A stretch of 64,000 bases of DNA from Vagococcus fessus (GCF_003987565.1 NZ_NGJY01000004.1:62001-126000), one strand, 5' to 3'; counted from the stretch's first letter, positions 14,874-24,756 are shown. Notes: a model not told the origin generated them from the sequence alone. Program-made: numbers and translations.

Positions 14874-16238
14874 ATGAAAACATTACCCGTAGAAAAAAAC
14901 CAGACACTTGTGGTTGAAATAATTGATTTATCACATGAAGGTTTAGGTGTAGCAAAAGTTGACAGATACCCATTATTTATCGAAAATACATTACCTGGTG
15001 AAGAAGCTGAAGTTTTAGTTCTTAAAGCTGGTAAAAAATTCGGTTACGCAAAAGTAACCAACTTATTAAAAGAAAGCAAAGATCGTGTTTCAGATATCAA
15101 CGAAACATTAATTCGTACAGGTATTGCACCATTACACCATATGACGTATGACGCGCAATTAGCATTTAAAGAGCAACAAGTGTCAAATGTATTTAAACGT
15201 ATTGCTAAAATGCCAGAAGTAAAAATTGAGTCAATCATTGGAATGGATAATCCAGTGGAATACCGTAACAAAGCGTCAATCCCTGTCCGTAAAGTAAACG
15301 GTGAATTAACAACTGGTTTCTTCCGTAAAAACAGCCATGACTTAGTAGCTTTAGAAGACTACTATATTCAAGATAAAAAAATTGATGAAGCCATTATTGT
15401 TGTTCGTGATGTTATGGAAAAATATGGTGTTAAAGCTTATATTGAGTCTGAAAATAATGGAAACTTACGTCATATCATCGTAAAACGTGGCCATTACTCA
15501 CATGAAATGATGATTGTATTAGTGACACGTACACCAAAACTTTTCAATTATGAAAAAATGGTTCAAGAAATCCACCAACAATTACCAGAAGTGGTATCAA
15601 TTGTTCAAAATATTAACCCAGATGCGACTAACGTTATCTTAGGTAAAACAAATAAAACATTATTTGGTCAAAACTACATTAAAGATGAGTTATTAGGTAA
15701 AACCTACCGTATCTCAGCTCAATCATTCTATCAAGTCAATACAGTTCAAGCTGAAAAATTATACCAAACAGCGATTGATTTTGCAGAATTAAAAGCAACA
15801 GATACTGTTATTGATGCCTACTGTGGTATTGGGACAATCGGTTTATCACTTGCTGATAAAGTAAAAGAAGTTTATGGTTTAGAAGTAAATCCAGATGCTA
15901 TCTCAGATGCTAAAATCAATGCAAAATTAAATGATATTAATAATGTTAATTTTGAAGTAGGTAAAGCAGAATATGTTATGCCAGAATGGTTAGAAAAAGA
16001 CATTCGCCCAGACGTTTTAATCGTTGATCCACCACGTAAAGGATTAGCAGCAAGTTTTATCGAAACAGCTGTAGAAATGGCACCTAAGAAAATTGTTTAC
16101 GTATCATGTAATCCAGCAAGCCTGGCACGTGATTGTGAGTTATTAGGCGCGCAAGGTTATAAAGTTGAACGTGTGCAACCTGTTGATATGTTCCCACAAA
16201 CTCCTCATGTAGAGTGTGTCGCTTTATTAACTAAATAA
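14874..16238 (+). CDS. rlmD: 23S rRNA (uracil-C5)-methyltransferase RlmD/RlmCD-like
   Basis: A 454-residue TrmA/RumA-type RNA methyltransferase. The N-terminal TRAM domain (about 1-65) is followed by an insert and a C-terminal Rossmann methyltransferase domain with Y-C-G-I-G-T-I-G-L, D-P-P-R-K-G and the catalytic loop V-S-C-N-P-A-S-L-A-R-D, where the Cys is the nucleophile. The four iron-sulfur-cluster cysteines of E. coli RlmD are not evident near the N-terminus, as is usual in Firmicutes. In B. subtilis the homologue RlmCD makes both m5U747 and m5U1939, and dual specificity here is inference. It stands alone between two terminators. Confidence 0.92.
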   Translation: MKTLPVEKNQTLVVEIIDLSHEGLGVAKVDRYPLFIENTLPGEEAEVLVLKAGKKFGYAKVTNLLKESKDRVSDINETLIRTGIAPLHHMTYDAQLAFKEQQVSNVFKRIAKMPEVKIESIIGMDNPVEYRNKASIPVRKVNGELTTGFFRKNSHDLVALEDYYIQDKKIDEAIIVVRDVMEKYGVKAYIESENNGNLRHIIVKRGHYSHEMMIVLVTRTPKLFNYEKMVQEIHQQLPEVVSIVQNINPDATNVILGKTNKTLFGQNYIKDELLGKTYRISAQSFYQVNTVQAEKLYQTAIDFAELKATDTVIDAYCGIGTIGLSLADKVKEVYGLEVNPDAISDAKINAKLNDINNVNFEVGKAEYVMPEWLEKDIRPDVLIVDPPRKGLAASFIETAVEMAPKKIVYVSCNPASLARDCELLGAQGYKVERVQPVDMFPQTPHVECVALLTK

Positions 16239-16243
16239 TACTA

Positions 16244-16282
16244 AAACTATCCGCTGGTTAATCATTAGCGGATAGTTTTTAT
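16244..16282 (+). terminator. Terminator after the rRNA methyltransferase gene
   Basis: Twelve-base stem AAACTATCCGCT / AGCGGATAGTTT with an 11-base loop, running into TTTATTT. Confidence 0.9.
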
Positions 16283-16292
16283 TTAAGAAGAT

Positions 16293-16335
16293 AAAAAAGA
16301 AGCAAACTAAGTGTTAACTTAGTTTGCTTCTTTTT
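16293..16335 (-). terminator. Terminator of ltaS, overlapping its stop codon
   Basis: Thirteen-base stem GAAGCAAACTAAG (16299-16311) / CTTAGTTTGCTTC (16318-16330) with a T-run on the minus strand (16293-16298 complement). The ltaS TAA at 16319-16321 lies inside the stem. The hairpin is also flanked by T on the plus side, so it could stop both directions. Confidence 0.85.
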
Positions 16336-18475
16336 CGTGTTCTTTAGTATCAGCTTCAGTAGCTTCTGTTTGGAATTCTTCTGGGTGATACTCTTTGTAT
16401 GATTTAGTCTCGTATAAATTAGTTGTTGATTTATTGCCATTTTGACTAAATACACTTGTAGATTTAGAACCTTTTTTCTTTTCTATTGCTTCAACTTGCT
16501 TTAGCTGTCCTTTGTAGTTGTAATCAGTTGGAACAACTTCTTTTAGACCACTATTATGGTAACGTAGTAAATCACCATTTGTTAGACTATCAGAAGTATC
16601 TAACTGTAGTCTTACTTTTGCTTTTAATTCATCAATCTTAGCTTGCTGTTCCTCAGTTGGTTCAGTAATTTGTTCGCCTGTATTGTTATCATAAATTTTA
16701 TCTTTGACAACAGTATATAAAGGAGTCATGAAATTACCATTTCTAAAGGCTACCAATTGCTCGTTGTCTTTAGAGAATAAGTCTTGTCCAAGTAATAAGT
16801 ATTTAGAATTGTCAATTCCGACTAGGTTTAATAATGTCGGTAACATATCGACTTGTCCGCCGAATGTTTTTTGGATACCCCCTTTTTCTTGTCCAGGAAT
16901 ATGGAACATAAGTGGGATACGTTGTAATTGTGCATTATCAAAAGAAGTCCAATCCTCAGCTGATTTCCCTAAAAGTTCAGCTAAATCAGGATTACGAGAA
17001 TCAGATATACCATAATGATCACCATATAAGATAATCATAGAGTTGTCGTAAAGACCAGTTTTCTTCAAGTAGTTAAAGAATTCTTCAACAGATTTATCTA
17101 AATAGTTTGCTGTAGCAAAGTAGCCATTGATAGTCGCATCTTTTGTTTGTGCCAGTGGGAAACCAGCATCATCACCTTTTAATTGTGAATAAGGGTAATG
17201 ATTTGATACAGCAATCATCTTAGTATAGAAAGGTTGTTGTAAGTGTTCTAAGTACTGCACGGATTGATTAAAGAATGGTTTATCATGTAAGCCATATTGG
17301 AATGAATTATTTTCATTTACATCATAGTAACTAGCATCAAAGAAGTAGTTATAACCTAAGTGTTTGTAAGTTTCGTTACGGTTCCAGAATGTACCAGTAT
17401 TACCGTGGAATACGGCACTAGTATAGCCAGCTTCTTGACCTAAAATAGCTGGTGCGGCTTGGAATGTATTTTTACCACCTAATTGTGTGAATAGTGGTCC
17501 TTGGTTTAACCCAAAGAATGAATTTTCAATTAAGGTTTCAGCATCACTAGTTTTACCAGATTTAACTTGGTGGAACATGTTTTCAAAACTAAATGTTTCT
17601 TTGCTATGAAATAATTTATTTAAGAATGGTGTCACTTCATGTTCAACACCATTTTCATCTTTCAATTTATAGTCAATCATAAATTGTTGTAGACTTTCTA
17701 AATGGATATAGATAACATTTTTACCTTTAGCGATACCGAACATATCTTTATTAGGTTCAACACGGTGCTCTTTAACATAGTTTTCAATACTAACAACATC
17801 ATTTTCGCTTGCTTGTGCACGTGTTTGATTAGCTTTGAAAGTTTGGACACCATCATAAGCTGTAAAAACGTTAATACCAAGGTACTTAACAATGTAATCT
17901 CTTGAGAATGTACGTTTTAAAAGTTCGGGACGACTAGCTTCAGCCATCGATAAGTTTCCTAAAAATAAGAAAACAGAACAAGTTGTGATTGCCATTGCGA
18001 AACGAGCACGAACAGGTCGGTCATCCACTTTAATTTTCTTAGTTGCAAGTAAAGCGATTAAGATAATTATATCTATGAAGTAAACTAGGTCATAGATACG
18101 GAATAGTTTAAAAGTAGCAGCACCAAGACCGGATGAAACTTTAGCAGCACCTAACATTGTATTAATCGTGATAAAGTCAGTAAATTCACGGTAGTAGGCA
18201 ACATTTGAGAATAAAAGAATGGTTGCTAATGTGTAAAGTACTAACATGGTGATATAACTGGCTCGAGAGTTCTTTATATAAAGAGCCGCAGATAAGATAA
18301 AAATAGTTGTTGCAAATGGATTGATTAGTAAGATGAAGTATTGAAACGCATCTTCAACACCTAAATTAAAATCAAAGTTGTATGCAAAAATTGTTTTTAC
18401 CCACATCAAGACAACAAGCAAGGCGAAGAAGCCAAAGCGTTTGTTTAACCAGTTAGGATAATAAGATTTTTTCAA
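16319..18475 (-). CDS. ltaS: Lipoteichoic acid synthase LtaS
   Basis: A 718-residue polytopic enzyme. Five N-terminal membrane segments (about residues 14-175) precede an extracellular sulfatase-fold domain. Key residues: Glu260 in I-H-L-E and the nucleophile Thr309 in S-G-K-T-S, plus the later Y-G-D-H-Y-G metal site. It transfers glycerol-phosphate from phosphatidylglycerol to the growing LTA chain. A-Q-A-S at 220-223 resembles the A-X-A-S signal-peptidase site between membrane and catalytic domains in S. aureus LtaS. The start is TTG, supported by AAAGGAAG eight bases upstream. The C-terminal ~60 residues are a charged, low-complexity tail. Confidence 0.95.
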   Translation of the reverse strand: MKKSYYPNWLNKRFGFFALLVVLMWVKTIFAYNFDFNLGVEDAFQYFILLINPFATTIFILSAALYIKNSRASYITMLVLYTLATILLFSNVAYYREFTDFITINTMLGAAKVSSGLGAATFKLFRIYDLVYFIDIIILIALLATKKIKVDDRPVRARFAMAITTCSVFLFLGNLSMAEASRPELLKRTFSRDYIVKYLGINVFTAYDGVQTFKANQTRAQASENDVVSIENYVKEHRVEPNKDMFGIAKGKNVIYIHLESLQQFMIDYKLKDENGVEHEVTPFLNKLFHSKETFSFENMFHQVKSGKTSDAETLIENSFFGLNQGPLFTQLGGKNTFQAAPAILGQEAGYTSAVFHGNTGTFWNRNETYKHLGYNYFFDASYYDVNENNSFQYGLHDKPFFNQSVQYLEHLQQPFYTKMIAVSNHYPYSQLKGDDAGFPLAQTKDATINGYFATANYLDKSVEEFFNYLKKTGLYDNSMIILYGDHYGISDSRNPDLAELLGKSAEDWTSFDNAQLQRIPLMFHIPGQEKGGIQKTFGGQVDMLPTLLNLVGIDNSKYLLLGQDLFSKDNEQLVAFRNGNFMTPLYTVVKDKIYDNNTGEQITEPTEEQQAKIDELKAKVRLQLDTSDSLTNGDLLRYHNSGLKEVVPTDYNYKGQLKQVEAIEKKKGSKSTSVFSQNGNKSTTNLYETKSYKEYHPEEFQTEATEADTKEHEKEAN

Positions 18476-18558
18476 TTAAATAACTTCCTTTCGAAGAAAA
18501 ATTTCATTTTAATTTTATTAAGTAAATAAAGCTTTTTATTACTTATGCTTTACCTTCT

Positions 18559-18595
18559 ATTTTACCAATTATACTAGTCTAATGTCAATTTGCAA
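18559..18595 (-). promoter_or_regulatory. Two overlapping promoters for ltaS
   Basis: On the minus strand TTGCAA-16-TATAAT (18590-18595 / 18568-18573) and TTGACA-18-TAAAAT (18583-18588 / 18559-18564) interleave. Both give leaders of about 80-90 bases. Confidence 0.6.
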
Positions 18596-18682
18596 GAAAC
18601 GGTGTAAAAATATAGAAAATATTCATAATCTTAAGAGTTACTTAGAGAATAGAAGGCTTTTTCTTTTAAATAGTAACAAATA

Positions 18683-18691
18683 TGCTAAAAT
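18683..18691 (+). promoter_or_regulatory. Extended -10 promoter for the RlmI-like gene
   Basis: TG-C-TAAAAT about 50 bases before the ATG at 18742. The -35 is poor. Confidence 0.4.
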
Positions 18692-18741
18692 AGTAATCGT
18701 AAACAGAGTAGCATGTAAATGTGAAGAAATTTAAGTGAGAA

Positions 18742-19935
18742 ATGAGAAAAAATATGAAAAAGATAATGTTAAAGAGTAAACATAGTAATAAAGTGAGAAA
18801 TGGCTATCCCTTAATTCAAAAAGAAGACTTGCAAAAAGCTGAAGATGCTAAATTAGTAGGACAATGGGTAGAGTTTATTTCACCCAGTAATGACTATGTT
18901 GGAACAGGTTATATCGGTGAGCAAAATAAAGGGATTGGCTGGGTCGTTTCTCATGCTAAAGGAACGGTTATTGATCAAGCTTTTTTTGAGAAGTGTTTTC
19001 GAGTAGCTGGCGAAAAACGCCAACATTTTAAAGGAAATGACCAAACTACTGCTTACCGTTTATTTAATGGTGAAGGTGATTATTTTGGTGGGATTACGAT
19101 TGATATCTATAATGAGTACGCTCTGTTCTCTTGGTATAATGCGAGTATTTATAGCCATAAGAAATTAATTGTCGATGCTTTTAAAGCATCGTTCCCTGAA
19201 ATAAAAGGCGCCTATCAGAAAATTCGATTTACAGAGAAAGGATTAGCCGAATCGGAGCATGTCTATGGTTCAGAAGCACCAGAACCTTTATTAGTGAAGG
19301 AAAATGGTGTGACTTATGCGACTTATATGAATGAAGGGATGATGACTGGAATTTTCTTAGATCAAAAAGAAGTTCGTGGGTTATTGGTTGATGGTCTAGC
19401 AACAGGTAAAAGTGTGTTAAATACGTTTAGTTACACAGGGGCCTTTTCAGTCGCTGCTGCAATGGGTGGAGCGAGTTCGACTGTCAGTGTCGATTTAGCT
19501 AAGAGAAGCTCGCCTAAGACAAAAGAAATGTTTGAGGTAAACGGGTTAAGTTTAGAGAACAATAAGATTGTTGTTATGGATGTTTTTGATTATTTCAGTT
19601 ATGCCAAGCGTAAAGAGTTAGCTTTTGATATGATTATTTTAGACCCACCAAGTTTTGCGCGTAATAAAAAGCGTACGTTTTCAGTCGCTAAAAACTATGG
19701 TGATTTGGTCGCTGAAGTGAGTGAGCTATTAACAAAAGATGGCTTATTAATAGCATCAACCAATGCTGCAAATATTAGTTATGATAAATACGTATCAATG
19801 ATTGAAGAAACATTAAAAGCAAAAGGTAAACGATTCAAACGATTAGAAACGCACCGCTTGCCACAAGATTTTGCGATTAATCCTAATTTTAAAGAAGGTA
19901 ATTATCTTAAAGTTATTATTTATCAACTAAATTAG
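18742..19935 (+). CDS. Class I SAM-dependent rRNA methyltransferase, RlmI-like
   Basis: A 397-residue protein with an N-terminal PUA-type RNA-binding domain (about 10-90) and a C-terminal Rossmann methyltransferase. The motif D-P-P-S-F-A-R and the F-S-Y-T-G-A-F-S-V-A SAM-binding loop match RlmI/YwbD-type 23S rRNA cytosine-C5 methyltransferases. Several in-frame ATGs occur in the first ten codons (18742, 18754, 18766) and no strong ribosome site decides between them. aroD follows after 25 bases and ybaK directly after, so the three are probably co-transcribed. The exact modified base is not established for Firmicutes members. Confidence 0.82.
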   Translation: MRKNMKKIMLKSKHSNKVRNGYPLIQKEDLQKAEDAKLVGQWVEFISPSNDYVGTGYIGEQNKGIGWVVSHAKGTVIDQAFFEKCFRVAGEKRQHFKGNDQTTAYRLFNGEGDYFGGITIDIYNEYALFSWYNASIYSHKKLIVDAFKASFPEIKGAYQKIRFTEKGLAESEHVYGSEAPEPLLVKENGVTYATYMNEGMMTGIFLDQKEVRGLLVDGLATGKSVLNTFSYTGAFSVAAAMGGASSTVSVDLAKRSSPKTKEMFEVNGLSLENNKIVVMDVFDYFSYAKRKELAFDMIILDPPSFARNKKRTFSVAKNYGDLVAEVSELLTKDGLLIASTNAANISYDKYVSMIEETLKAKGKRFKRLETHRLPQDFAINPNFKEGNYLKVIIYQLN

Positions 19936-19963
19936 ACTATGAGAATGGAGAGGGGAAAAGGTG

Positions 19964-20725
19964 ATGAGTAAGATTCAGTTAAAAGCATTTGCCCCTCCTA
20001 AGATTTGTGTTCCAGTAATGTCAGAAAGTCCAGAGAAAGTAGTTGAATTCTGTAGTATGTTAGCTCCCTTAGCTCCTGATTGTGTGGAGTGGCGTTTAGA
20101 TTACACGGCTGATTTGTCTGAGGAGGCACTTCGTTATTCACTAGATGAAATGAATAGACTATTGCCAGACGAAACTGCCATTCTTGCAACATACCGAACG
20201 AAATATGAAGGTGGTGAAGGGGATTTATTACCAGTTGACTATCGAATATTAGTAGAATGGTTGATAGTACAGGATGGTATTGATCTTATTGATATTGAGT
20301 TGGCTCAAGGTGATGAATCTGTGGCGCAGTTAATTAGACGAGCTAAAGAAAATCAGGTAACAAGTGTGTTATCTTATCATAATTTTAGTGAAACGCCTGA
20401 TAACGTACACTTAAATGAATTACTGTATACCATGACACTTAAGAAACCTGATGTTGTTAAGATTGCAACAATGGGAATTAATAAATCTGACTATCCACGC
20501 CTTGCTAAGTTGGTAAAAAAATGGTCGAGCCGTAACGACGGAAGTTTATTTATTGCACTTGTTATGGGAGAACTTGGACAGATGAGCCGACTAGAAGGTG
20601 AAAAATTCGGAAGTGTCATGACATTTGCTAGAGTGGATAAAGGATCAGCACCAGGACAATATACAATAGAAGAAGTTAGAAATTATTTAGAAAATGCTAG
20701 TAGAGATATAAATAAGGAAGTGTAG
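19964..20725 (+). CDS. aroD: 3-dehydroquinate dehydratase, type I
   Basis: A type I (Schiff-base) dehydroquinase of about 253 residues, third step of the shikimate pathway. Visible motifs: E-W-R-L-D near residue 46, the catalytic His in S-Y-H-N-F, the Schiff-base Lys in V-V-K-I-A-T-M, and the C-terminal R-V-D-K-G-S-A-P-G-Q substrate loop. A GTG at 19961 immediately before the ATG could also serve. The ribosome site GAGAGGGG is at 19949-19956. It sits apart from other aro genes, five bases before ybaK. Confidence 0.94.
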   Translation: MSKIQLKAFAPPKICVPVMSESPEKVVEFCSMLAPLAPDCVEWRLDYTADLSEEALRYSLDEMNRLLPDETAILATYRTKYEGGEGDLLPVDYRILVEWLIVQDGIDLIDIELAQGDESVAQLIRRAKENQVTSVLSYHNFSETPDNVHLNELLYTMTLKKPDVVKIATMGINKSDYPRLAKLVKKWSSRNDGSLFIALVMGELGQMSRLEGEKFGSVMTFARVDKGSAPGQYTIEEVRNYLENASRDINKEV

Positions 20726-20730
20726 AGGAT

Positions 20731-21219
20731 ATGGCGAAAAAGAAGATTCAGAAAACAAATGCCATTCGGTTATTAGACCAAAAAAAAATAGCGTATGAAG
20801 AACAAGAATTTGCCTATTCAGAAGATCACGTTGATGCGGTAACAGTTGCACACACATTAGGTGAAGAAGAGGATGAAATATTTAAGACTTTGGTAACAGT
20901 TGGGAATAAAACTGGACCAGTTGTTGCAGTTATTCCAGGCAATCAAGAATTAGACTTGAAGAAGTTAGCAAAAGTTAGTGGGAATAAAAAGGTAGAGATG
21001 TTGCCACTTAAAGATTTAGAAGCCACAACGGGCTATATTCGTGGTGGTTGTTCGCCGGTTGGCATGAAGAAATTATACCCAACTTATTTTGATAGTTCAG
21101 CACTCACTCATGATAAGGTACATGTATCGGCAGGTAAAAGAGGGTTACAGATGAGTGTTAATCCCGAAGAACTAGCGAGTGTTGTTCGAGGAAAGTTTGA
21201 GTCTATTACAGCAGAGTAA
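20731..21219 (+). CDS. ybaK: Cys-tRNA(Pro)/Cys-tRNA(Cys) deacylase YbaK
   Basis: A 162-residue YbaK/ProX-type editing domain. The conserved G-Y-I-R-G-G-C-S-P-V-G-M-K segment (about residues 96-108) and an N-terminal catalytic Lys region are present. The protein clears Cys mischarged on tRNA(Pro) by ProRS. It starts five bases after aroD, with GGAAGTGTAGAGGAT supplying the ribosome site, and ends at a bidirectional terminator. Confidence 0.93.
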   Translation: MAKKKIQKTNAIRLLDQKKIAYEEQEFAYSEDHVDAVTVAHTLGEEEDEIFKTLVTVGNKTGPVVAVIPGNQELDLKKLAKVSGNKKVEMLPLKDLEATTGYIRGGCSPVGMKKLYPTYFDSSALTHDKVHVSAGKRGLQMSVNPEELASVVRGKFESITAE

Positions 21220-21256
21220 AAAAATAAGCACCCTTTTTGGGTGCTTATTTTTTTAT
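21219..21256. terminator. Bidirectional terminator between ybaK and a converging gene
   Basis: Stem AAAATAAGCACCC / GGGTGCTTATTTTT with a TTTTT loop. A-run on the left and T-run on the right let it stop transcripts from both sides. Confidence 0.9.
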
Positions 21257-21795
21257 CTTTTTTGTGATTCGAATACAATTTTTTCTGGAATAGGGTAATT
21301 TGCAATATCTTCACCATCAGATGCTAATGAATCCTCATAGTCTTCGATAGATAGGTCTAAACGACGTGAAATATCAAACACACTATGTAAAACATCATGG
21401 AAGTACATACCATTTCCTTGTTCAAAGTAATCTTTAAATTCAGCAGTATGTTGACCAAAGCCAGTTTCTGCTTCATATTTTTTAGATTCTTCAATGAAAT
21501 CATTAAAGTGAGCTTTTGTGTAAGTTGTAAAAGCATTGTAAATTGAGATAGCTGTTGCTAAATCTTCTTGCCATTTTGTATAAGGTTTTTTAGCTAAGCC
21601 ATTTTTTACTTCAATTAATTGTAATTTTTCATCGCGGATGTGTTGTGTCATTAACATATCTAAATTCAGATTTAAACCGGTATATGAAACATCGTCAAAG
21701 TTGCCTTCTTTTAAGTCTTGTAACTCAGAAGCTAAGCTTTCTGCAGTAAAATTGCGATTTTCTAGTGTTTTATAAATCTTTTTTTGTTGAAACAT
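21253..21795 (-). CDS. Conserved-looking hypothetical protein, 180 residues
   Basis: Not recognised. The product is acidic and soluble, with no signal peptide or membrane segment. It appears mostly alpha-helical (for example Y-T-K-W-Q-E-D-L-A-T-A-I-S-I-Y-N-A-F). Start ATG 21795 has CGGGAGGCG as ribosome site. A fair promoter (TTGTGG-17-TATAAT, 21870 to 21842 on the minus strand) lies upstream. It converges on ybaK and shares its terminator. The flavoprotein gene upstream on the same strand ends 93 bases away without a visible terminator, so partial read-through is possible. No function is proposed. Confidence 0.8.
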   Translation of the reverse strand: MFQQKKIYKTLENRNFTAESLASELQDLKEGNFDDVSYTGLNLNLDMLMTQHIRDEKLQLIEVKNGLAKKPYTKWQEDLATAISIYNAFTTYTKAHFNDFIEESKKYEAETGFGQHTAEFKDYFEQGNGMYFHDVLHSVFDISRRLDLSIEDYEDSLASDGEDIANYPIPEKIVFESQKR

Positions 21796-21841
21796 CTAAA
21801 CGCCTCCCGATATGATTTGATATAAAACTAATTATAAGTAT

Positions 21842-21870
21842 ATTATACCTTAATTATATAATACCCACAA
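21842..21870 (-). promoter_or_regulatory. Promoter for the 180-residue hypothetical gene
   Basis: TTGTGG (complement of 21865-21870), 17-base spacer, TATAAT (complement of 21842-21847). Confidence 0.55.
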
Positions 21871-21888
21871 TGACAAGATTTAAGAGAC

Positions 21889-23157
21889 TTAATAATTATA
21901 ATAGCTTGCGATTTCAGCCGCATGTTTTCCAGCAACATGACCTGTGACAAAGGCAGCTGTAATATTGTAACCACCTGTGTAGCCATTAATATCTAGTACT
22001 TCTCCGGTAAAGAATAAACCTGCCACTTTTTTACTCTCCATTGATTTAGGTTGAACCTCTTTTAGAGAGATACCGCCACCTGTTACGAATGATTTTTCGA
22101 TAGGCCATGTGCCGTTAATGCTGACACGGAAATCTTTTACAAGTGAGATAAAGTCTAGCATGCTTTTTTCGTCCCAAGATTTAATCGTCGCGCTACTGTC
22201 TATTGAAGCTTTTTCTAATAAGAAATCAAGGTAGCGTTCAGGCAAGAAGCCTTTAAGGGCATTTTTGATAGATTTTTGTTCATTGTCTAAACGACGTTTT
22301 TTGATATCGGCTAATAAATCTTCTTTTTCTTTACTAGGTAAAGCATCTAAGCTTACCGTAGCAGTTGGATGTTTTTCTAGTTCGCGGTTAACAAACATGC
22401 TACAACGTAAAGCTGCAGGACCTGATAACCCAAAGTGAGTAAAGAGTAAGTCCATTTCATGGGAAACAATCGGTTTATTTTTTTCATTCAAGACACTTAA
22501 TTTAATATCTTGTAGTGACAGACCTTGTAAAGTTTTACTTGTAATGAATTTCTCTTTAGATAATAAAGGAGATTCCGTTGGAAAAAGAGGTGTTACGGTA
22601 TGACCTGTTTTCTTAGCAAAACGATACCCATCTCCAGTTGAACCGGTGTGATCATAAGTACGGCCTCCCGTTGACACAATCACACAAGGGGCAACATGAC
22701 GCTCGCCAGAGTCTAATTGAACACCGACAATTCGACCTTCATCTGTTAAAAGACGTTTAACAGTTTCTTGAGTTAAGACTTCAACACCTAATTCTAATGC
22801 GCGGTTAAGCAAACAATCCACAATTGATTTTGATTTATTTGTGACAGGGAACATTCTACCGTGGTCTTCTTCTTTTAATGAAACGCCATTCTCTTCAAAG
22901 AATGCCATCACATCATGATTAGTAAATTGCGAAAACGCACTGTATAAAAATTTCCCATTGCCAGGGATATGCGCAATAATATCTTCAGGTGAACGGTTAT
23001 TCGTAACATTACAACGCCCGCCACCAGTTAAGAGTAGTTTTTTTCCAACACGTTTATTTTTTTCTATTAATAAAGTTCTAGCACCATTTTCAGCGGCAGA
23101 GATGGCAGCCATCAATCCACTAGTACCAGCACCAATTACAATTACATCTTTTGTCAT
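21889..23157 (-). CDS. HI0933-family flavoprotein (aminoacetone-oxidase-like FAD-binding enzyme)
   Basis: A 422-residue FAD-dependent protein. It has an N-terminal dinucleotide fold V-I-V-I-G-A-G-T-S-G-L (residues 4-14), the L-L-L-T-G-G-G-R-C-N-V-T-N motif typical of the HI0933/YhiN family, and a C-terminal F-F-T-G-E-V-L-D-I-N-G-Y-T-G-G-Y-N flavin-binding segment. The ATG at 23157 was chosen because GGAGG (minus strand) lies 7 bases upstream. An ATG at 23172 would use the ribosome site as coding sequence. Family members are often annotated aminoacetone oxidase or NAD(P)/FAD-dependent oxidoreductase, and the physiological substrate is unknown. Confidence 0.88.
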   Translation of the reverse strand: MTKDVIVIGAGTSGLMAAISAAENGARTLLIEKNKRVGKKLLLTGGGRCNVTNNRSPEDIIAHIPGNGKFLYSAFSQFTNHDVMAFFEENGVSLKEEDHGRMFPVTNKSKSIVDCLLNRALELGVEVLTQETVKRLLTDEGRIVGVQLDSGERHVAPCVIVSTGGRTYDHTGSTGDGYRFAKKTGHTVTPLFPTESPLLSKEKFITSKTLQGLSLQDIKLSVLNEKNKPIVSHEMDLLFTHFGLSGPAALRCSMFVNRELEKHPTATVSLDALPSKEKEDLLADIKKRRLDNEQKSIKNALKGFLPERYLDFLLEKASIDSSATIKSWDEKSMLDFISLVKDFRVSINGTWPIEKSFVTGGGISLKEVQPKSMESKKVAGLFFTGEVLDINGYTGGYNITAAFVTGHVAGKHAAEIASYYNY

Positions 23158-23334
23158 TCTTCCTACCTCCATATCGAGTTAAGTTTACCATGAATAGTAA
23201 GAGGTAAGGAAGTATCAATGGAAAGAAACGCGTTTATTTTAGAAAATAGCCATCTAATTGGTCTAGTTCATTTAGTTTTTTTAGATGTTACTGGTAACAA
23301 AATAGAAAAAAACAGTTAGACTTGGTAACTTTAC

Positions 23335-23363
23335 TTGAAAAATACTGAAAAAAAACGTAAAGT
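23335..23363 (+). promoter_or_regulatory. Possible pgi promoter
   Basis: TTGAAA (23335-23340), 17 bases, TAAAGT (23358-23363). A GTTAC-TG-GTAAC inverted repeat lies upstream at 23287-23298 and could be an operator. Both are by-eye matches. Confidence 0.4.
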
Positions 23364-23409
23364 AGTATGTGTTAAAGCAATTACATTATCCTTGAAGGAG
23401 GAACACAAA

Positions 23410-24756
23410 ATGTCACATATTAAATTTGATTATTCAAAAATGAGTTCTTTTATTGGTGAAAATGAATTAGGCTACATGCAAAGCCAAGTTTCTGCAGCTC
23501 ATAAAGATTTACATGAAGGAACAGGTGCTGGAAGCGACTTTTTAGGTTGGATTGATTTACCAGTTAATTACGATAAAGATGAATTCGCTCGCATTAAAAA
23601 AGCAGCTGAAAAAATTCAATCTGATTCAGAAGTATTAGTTGTTATTGGTATAGGTGGATCGTATTTAGGTGCGAAAGCAGCTTTAGATTTCTTAAACCAT
23701 TCATTCTACAATTTATTAGGTGATTCAGAACGTAAAGCACCACAAATTTTCTTTGCTGGAAACAGCATCAGCTCATCTTACTTAGCTGATTTAATTCATG
23801 TGATTGGTGACCGTGATTTCTCTGTAAACGTGATTTCAAAATCAGGTACAACAACAGAACCTGCGATTGCATTCCGTGTATTCAAAGAATTATTAGTTAA
23901 AAAATATGGTCAAGAAGAAGCTAACAAACGTATCTACGCAACAACAGATAAAGCCCGTGGTGCAGTTAAAGTAGAAGCTGATGCCCAAAACTGGGAAACA
24001 TTTGTTATTCCTGACGATGTTGGTGGCCGTTTCTCTGTGTTAACAGCAGTAGGGTTATTACCAATTGCAGCTAGTGGCGCAGATATCGATGGTTTAATGC
24101 AAGGGGCAGCAGATGCTCGTACGGCATACAGCAGTGATAAATTAGAAGAAAATGAAGCTTACCAATACGCAGCATTAAGAAATGTTCTTTACCGTAAAGG
24201 AAAAGTGACAGAACTTTTAATCAATTATGAGCCAAGCTTACAATACTTCTCAGAGTGGTGGAAACAATTATTCGGCGAATCTGAAGGGAAAGACCAAAAA
24301 GGAATTTACCCATCAAGCGCTAACTTCTCAACTGACTTACATTCATTAGGTCAATACATTCAAGAAGGACGTCGCAATATCTTTGAAACAGTTATTAAAG
24401 TAGATAAAGCGCGTCATAGCTTAACTATTCCAGAGATGGAACAAGATTTAGATGGTTTAGGTTACTTACAAGGAAAAGAAATTGATTTCGTTAATACGAA
24501 AGCTTTTGAAGGAACATTATTAGCACATACAGATGGCGATGTTCCAAACTTTGTCTTAACTATTCCTCAAACAGATGCCTACACATTAGGTTACTTAATG
24601 TACTTCTTTGAAATTGCAGTAGGAATTTCAGGATACTTAAACAGTGTGAATCCATTTGACCAACCAGGTGTTGAAGCGTACAAGAAAAATATGTTCGCTT
24701 TACTAGGTAAACCAGGATTTGAAGACTTACAAAAAGAATTAGAAGCACGTTTATAA
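23410..24756 (+). CDS. pgi: Glucose-6-phosphate isomerase
   Basis: A 448-residue isomerase of the short Gram-positive type. Motifs include [20 protein letters not shown] (phosphate binding), [11 protein letters not shown] and the T-D-L-H-S-L-G-Q-Y block. The frame is open upstream to 23335, but the ATG at 23410 has a perfect AAGGAGG eight bases before it and starts the conserved region, so it is the start. Codon use is highly biased, fitting a strongly expressed glycolytic enzyme. It is a single-gene unit ending in a terminator. Confidence 0.97.
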   Translation: MSHIKFDYSKMSSFIGENELGYMQSQVSAAHKDLHEGTGAGSDFLGWIDLPVNYDKDEFARIKKAAEKIQSDSEVLVVIGIGGSYLGAKAALDFLNHSFYNLLGDSERKAPQIFFAGNSISSSYLADLIHVIGDRDFSVNVISKSGTTTEPAIAFRVFKELLVKKYGQEEANKRIYATTDKARGAVKVEADAQNWETFVIPDDVGGRFSVLTAVGLLPIAASGADIDGLMQGAADARTAYSSDKLEENEAYQYAALRNVLYRKGKVTELLINYEPSLQYFSEWWKQLFGESEGKDQKGIYPSSANFSTDLHSLGQYIQEGRRNIFETVIKVDKARHSLTIPEMEQDLDGLGYLQGKEIDFVNTKAFEGTLLAHTDGDVPNFVLTIPQTDAYTLGYLMYFFEIAVGISGYLNSVNPFDQPGVEAYKKNMFALLGKPGFEDLQKELEARL

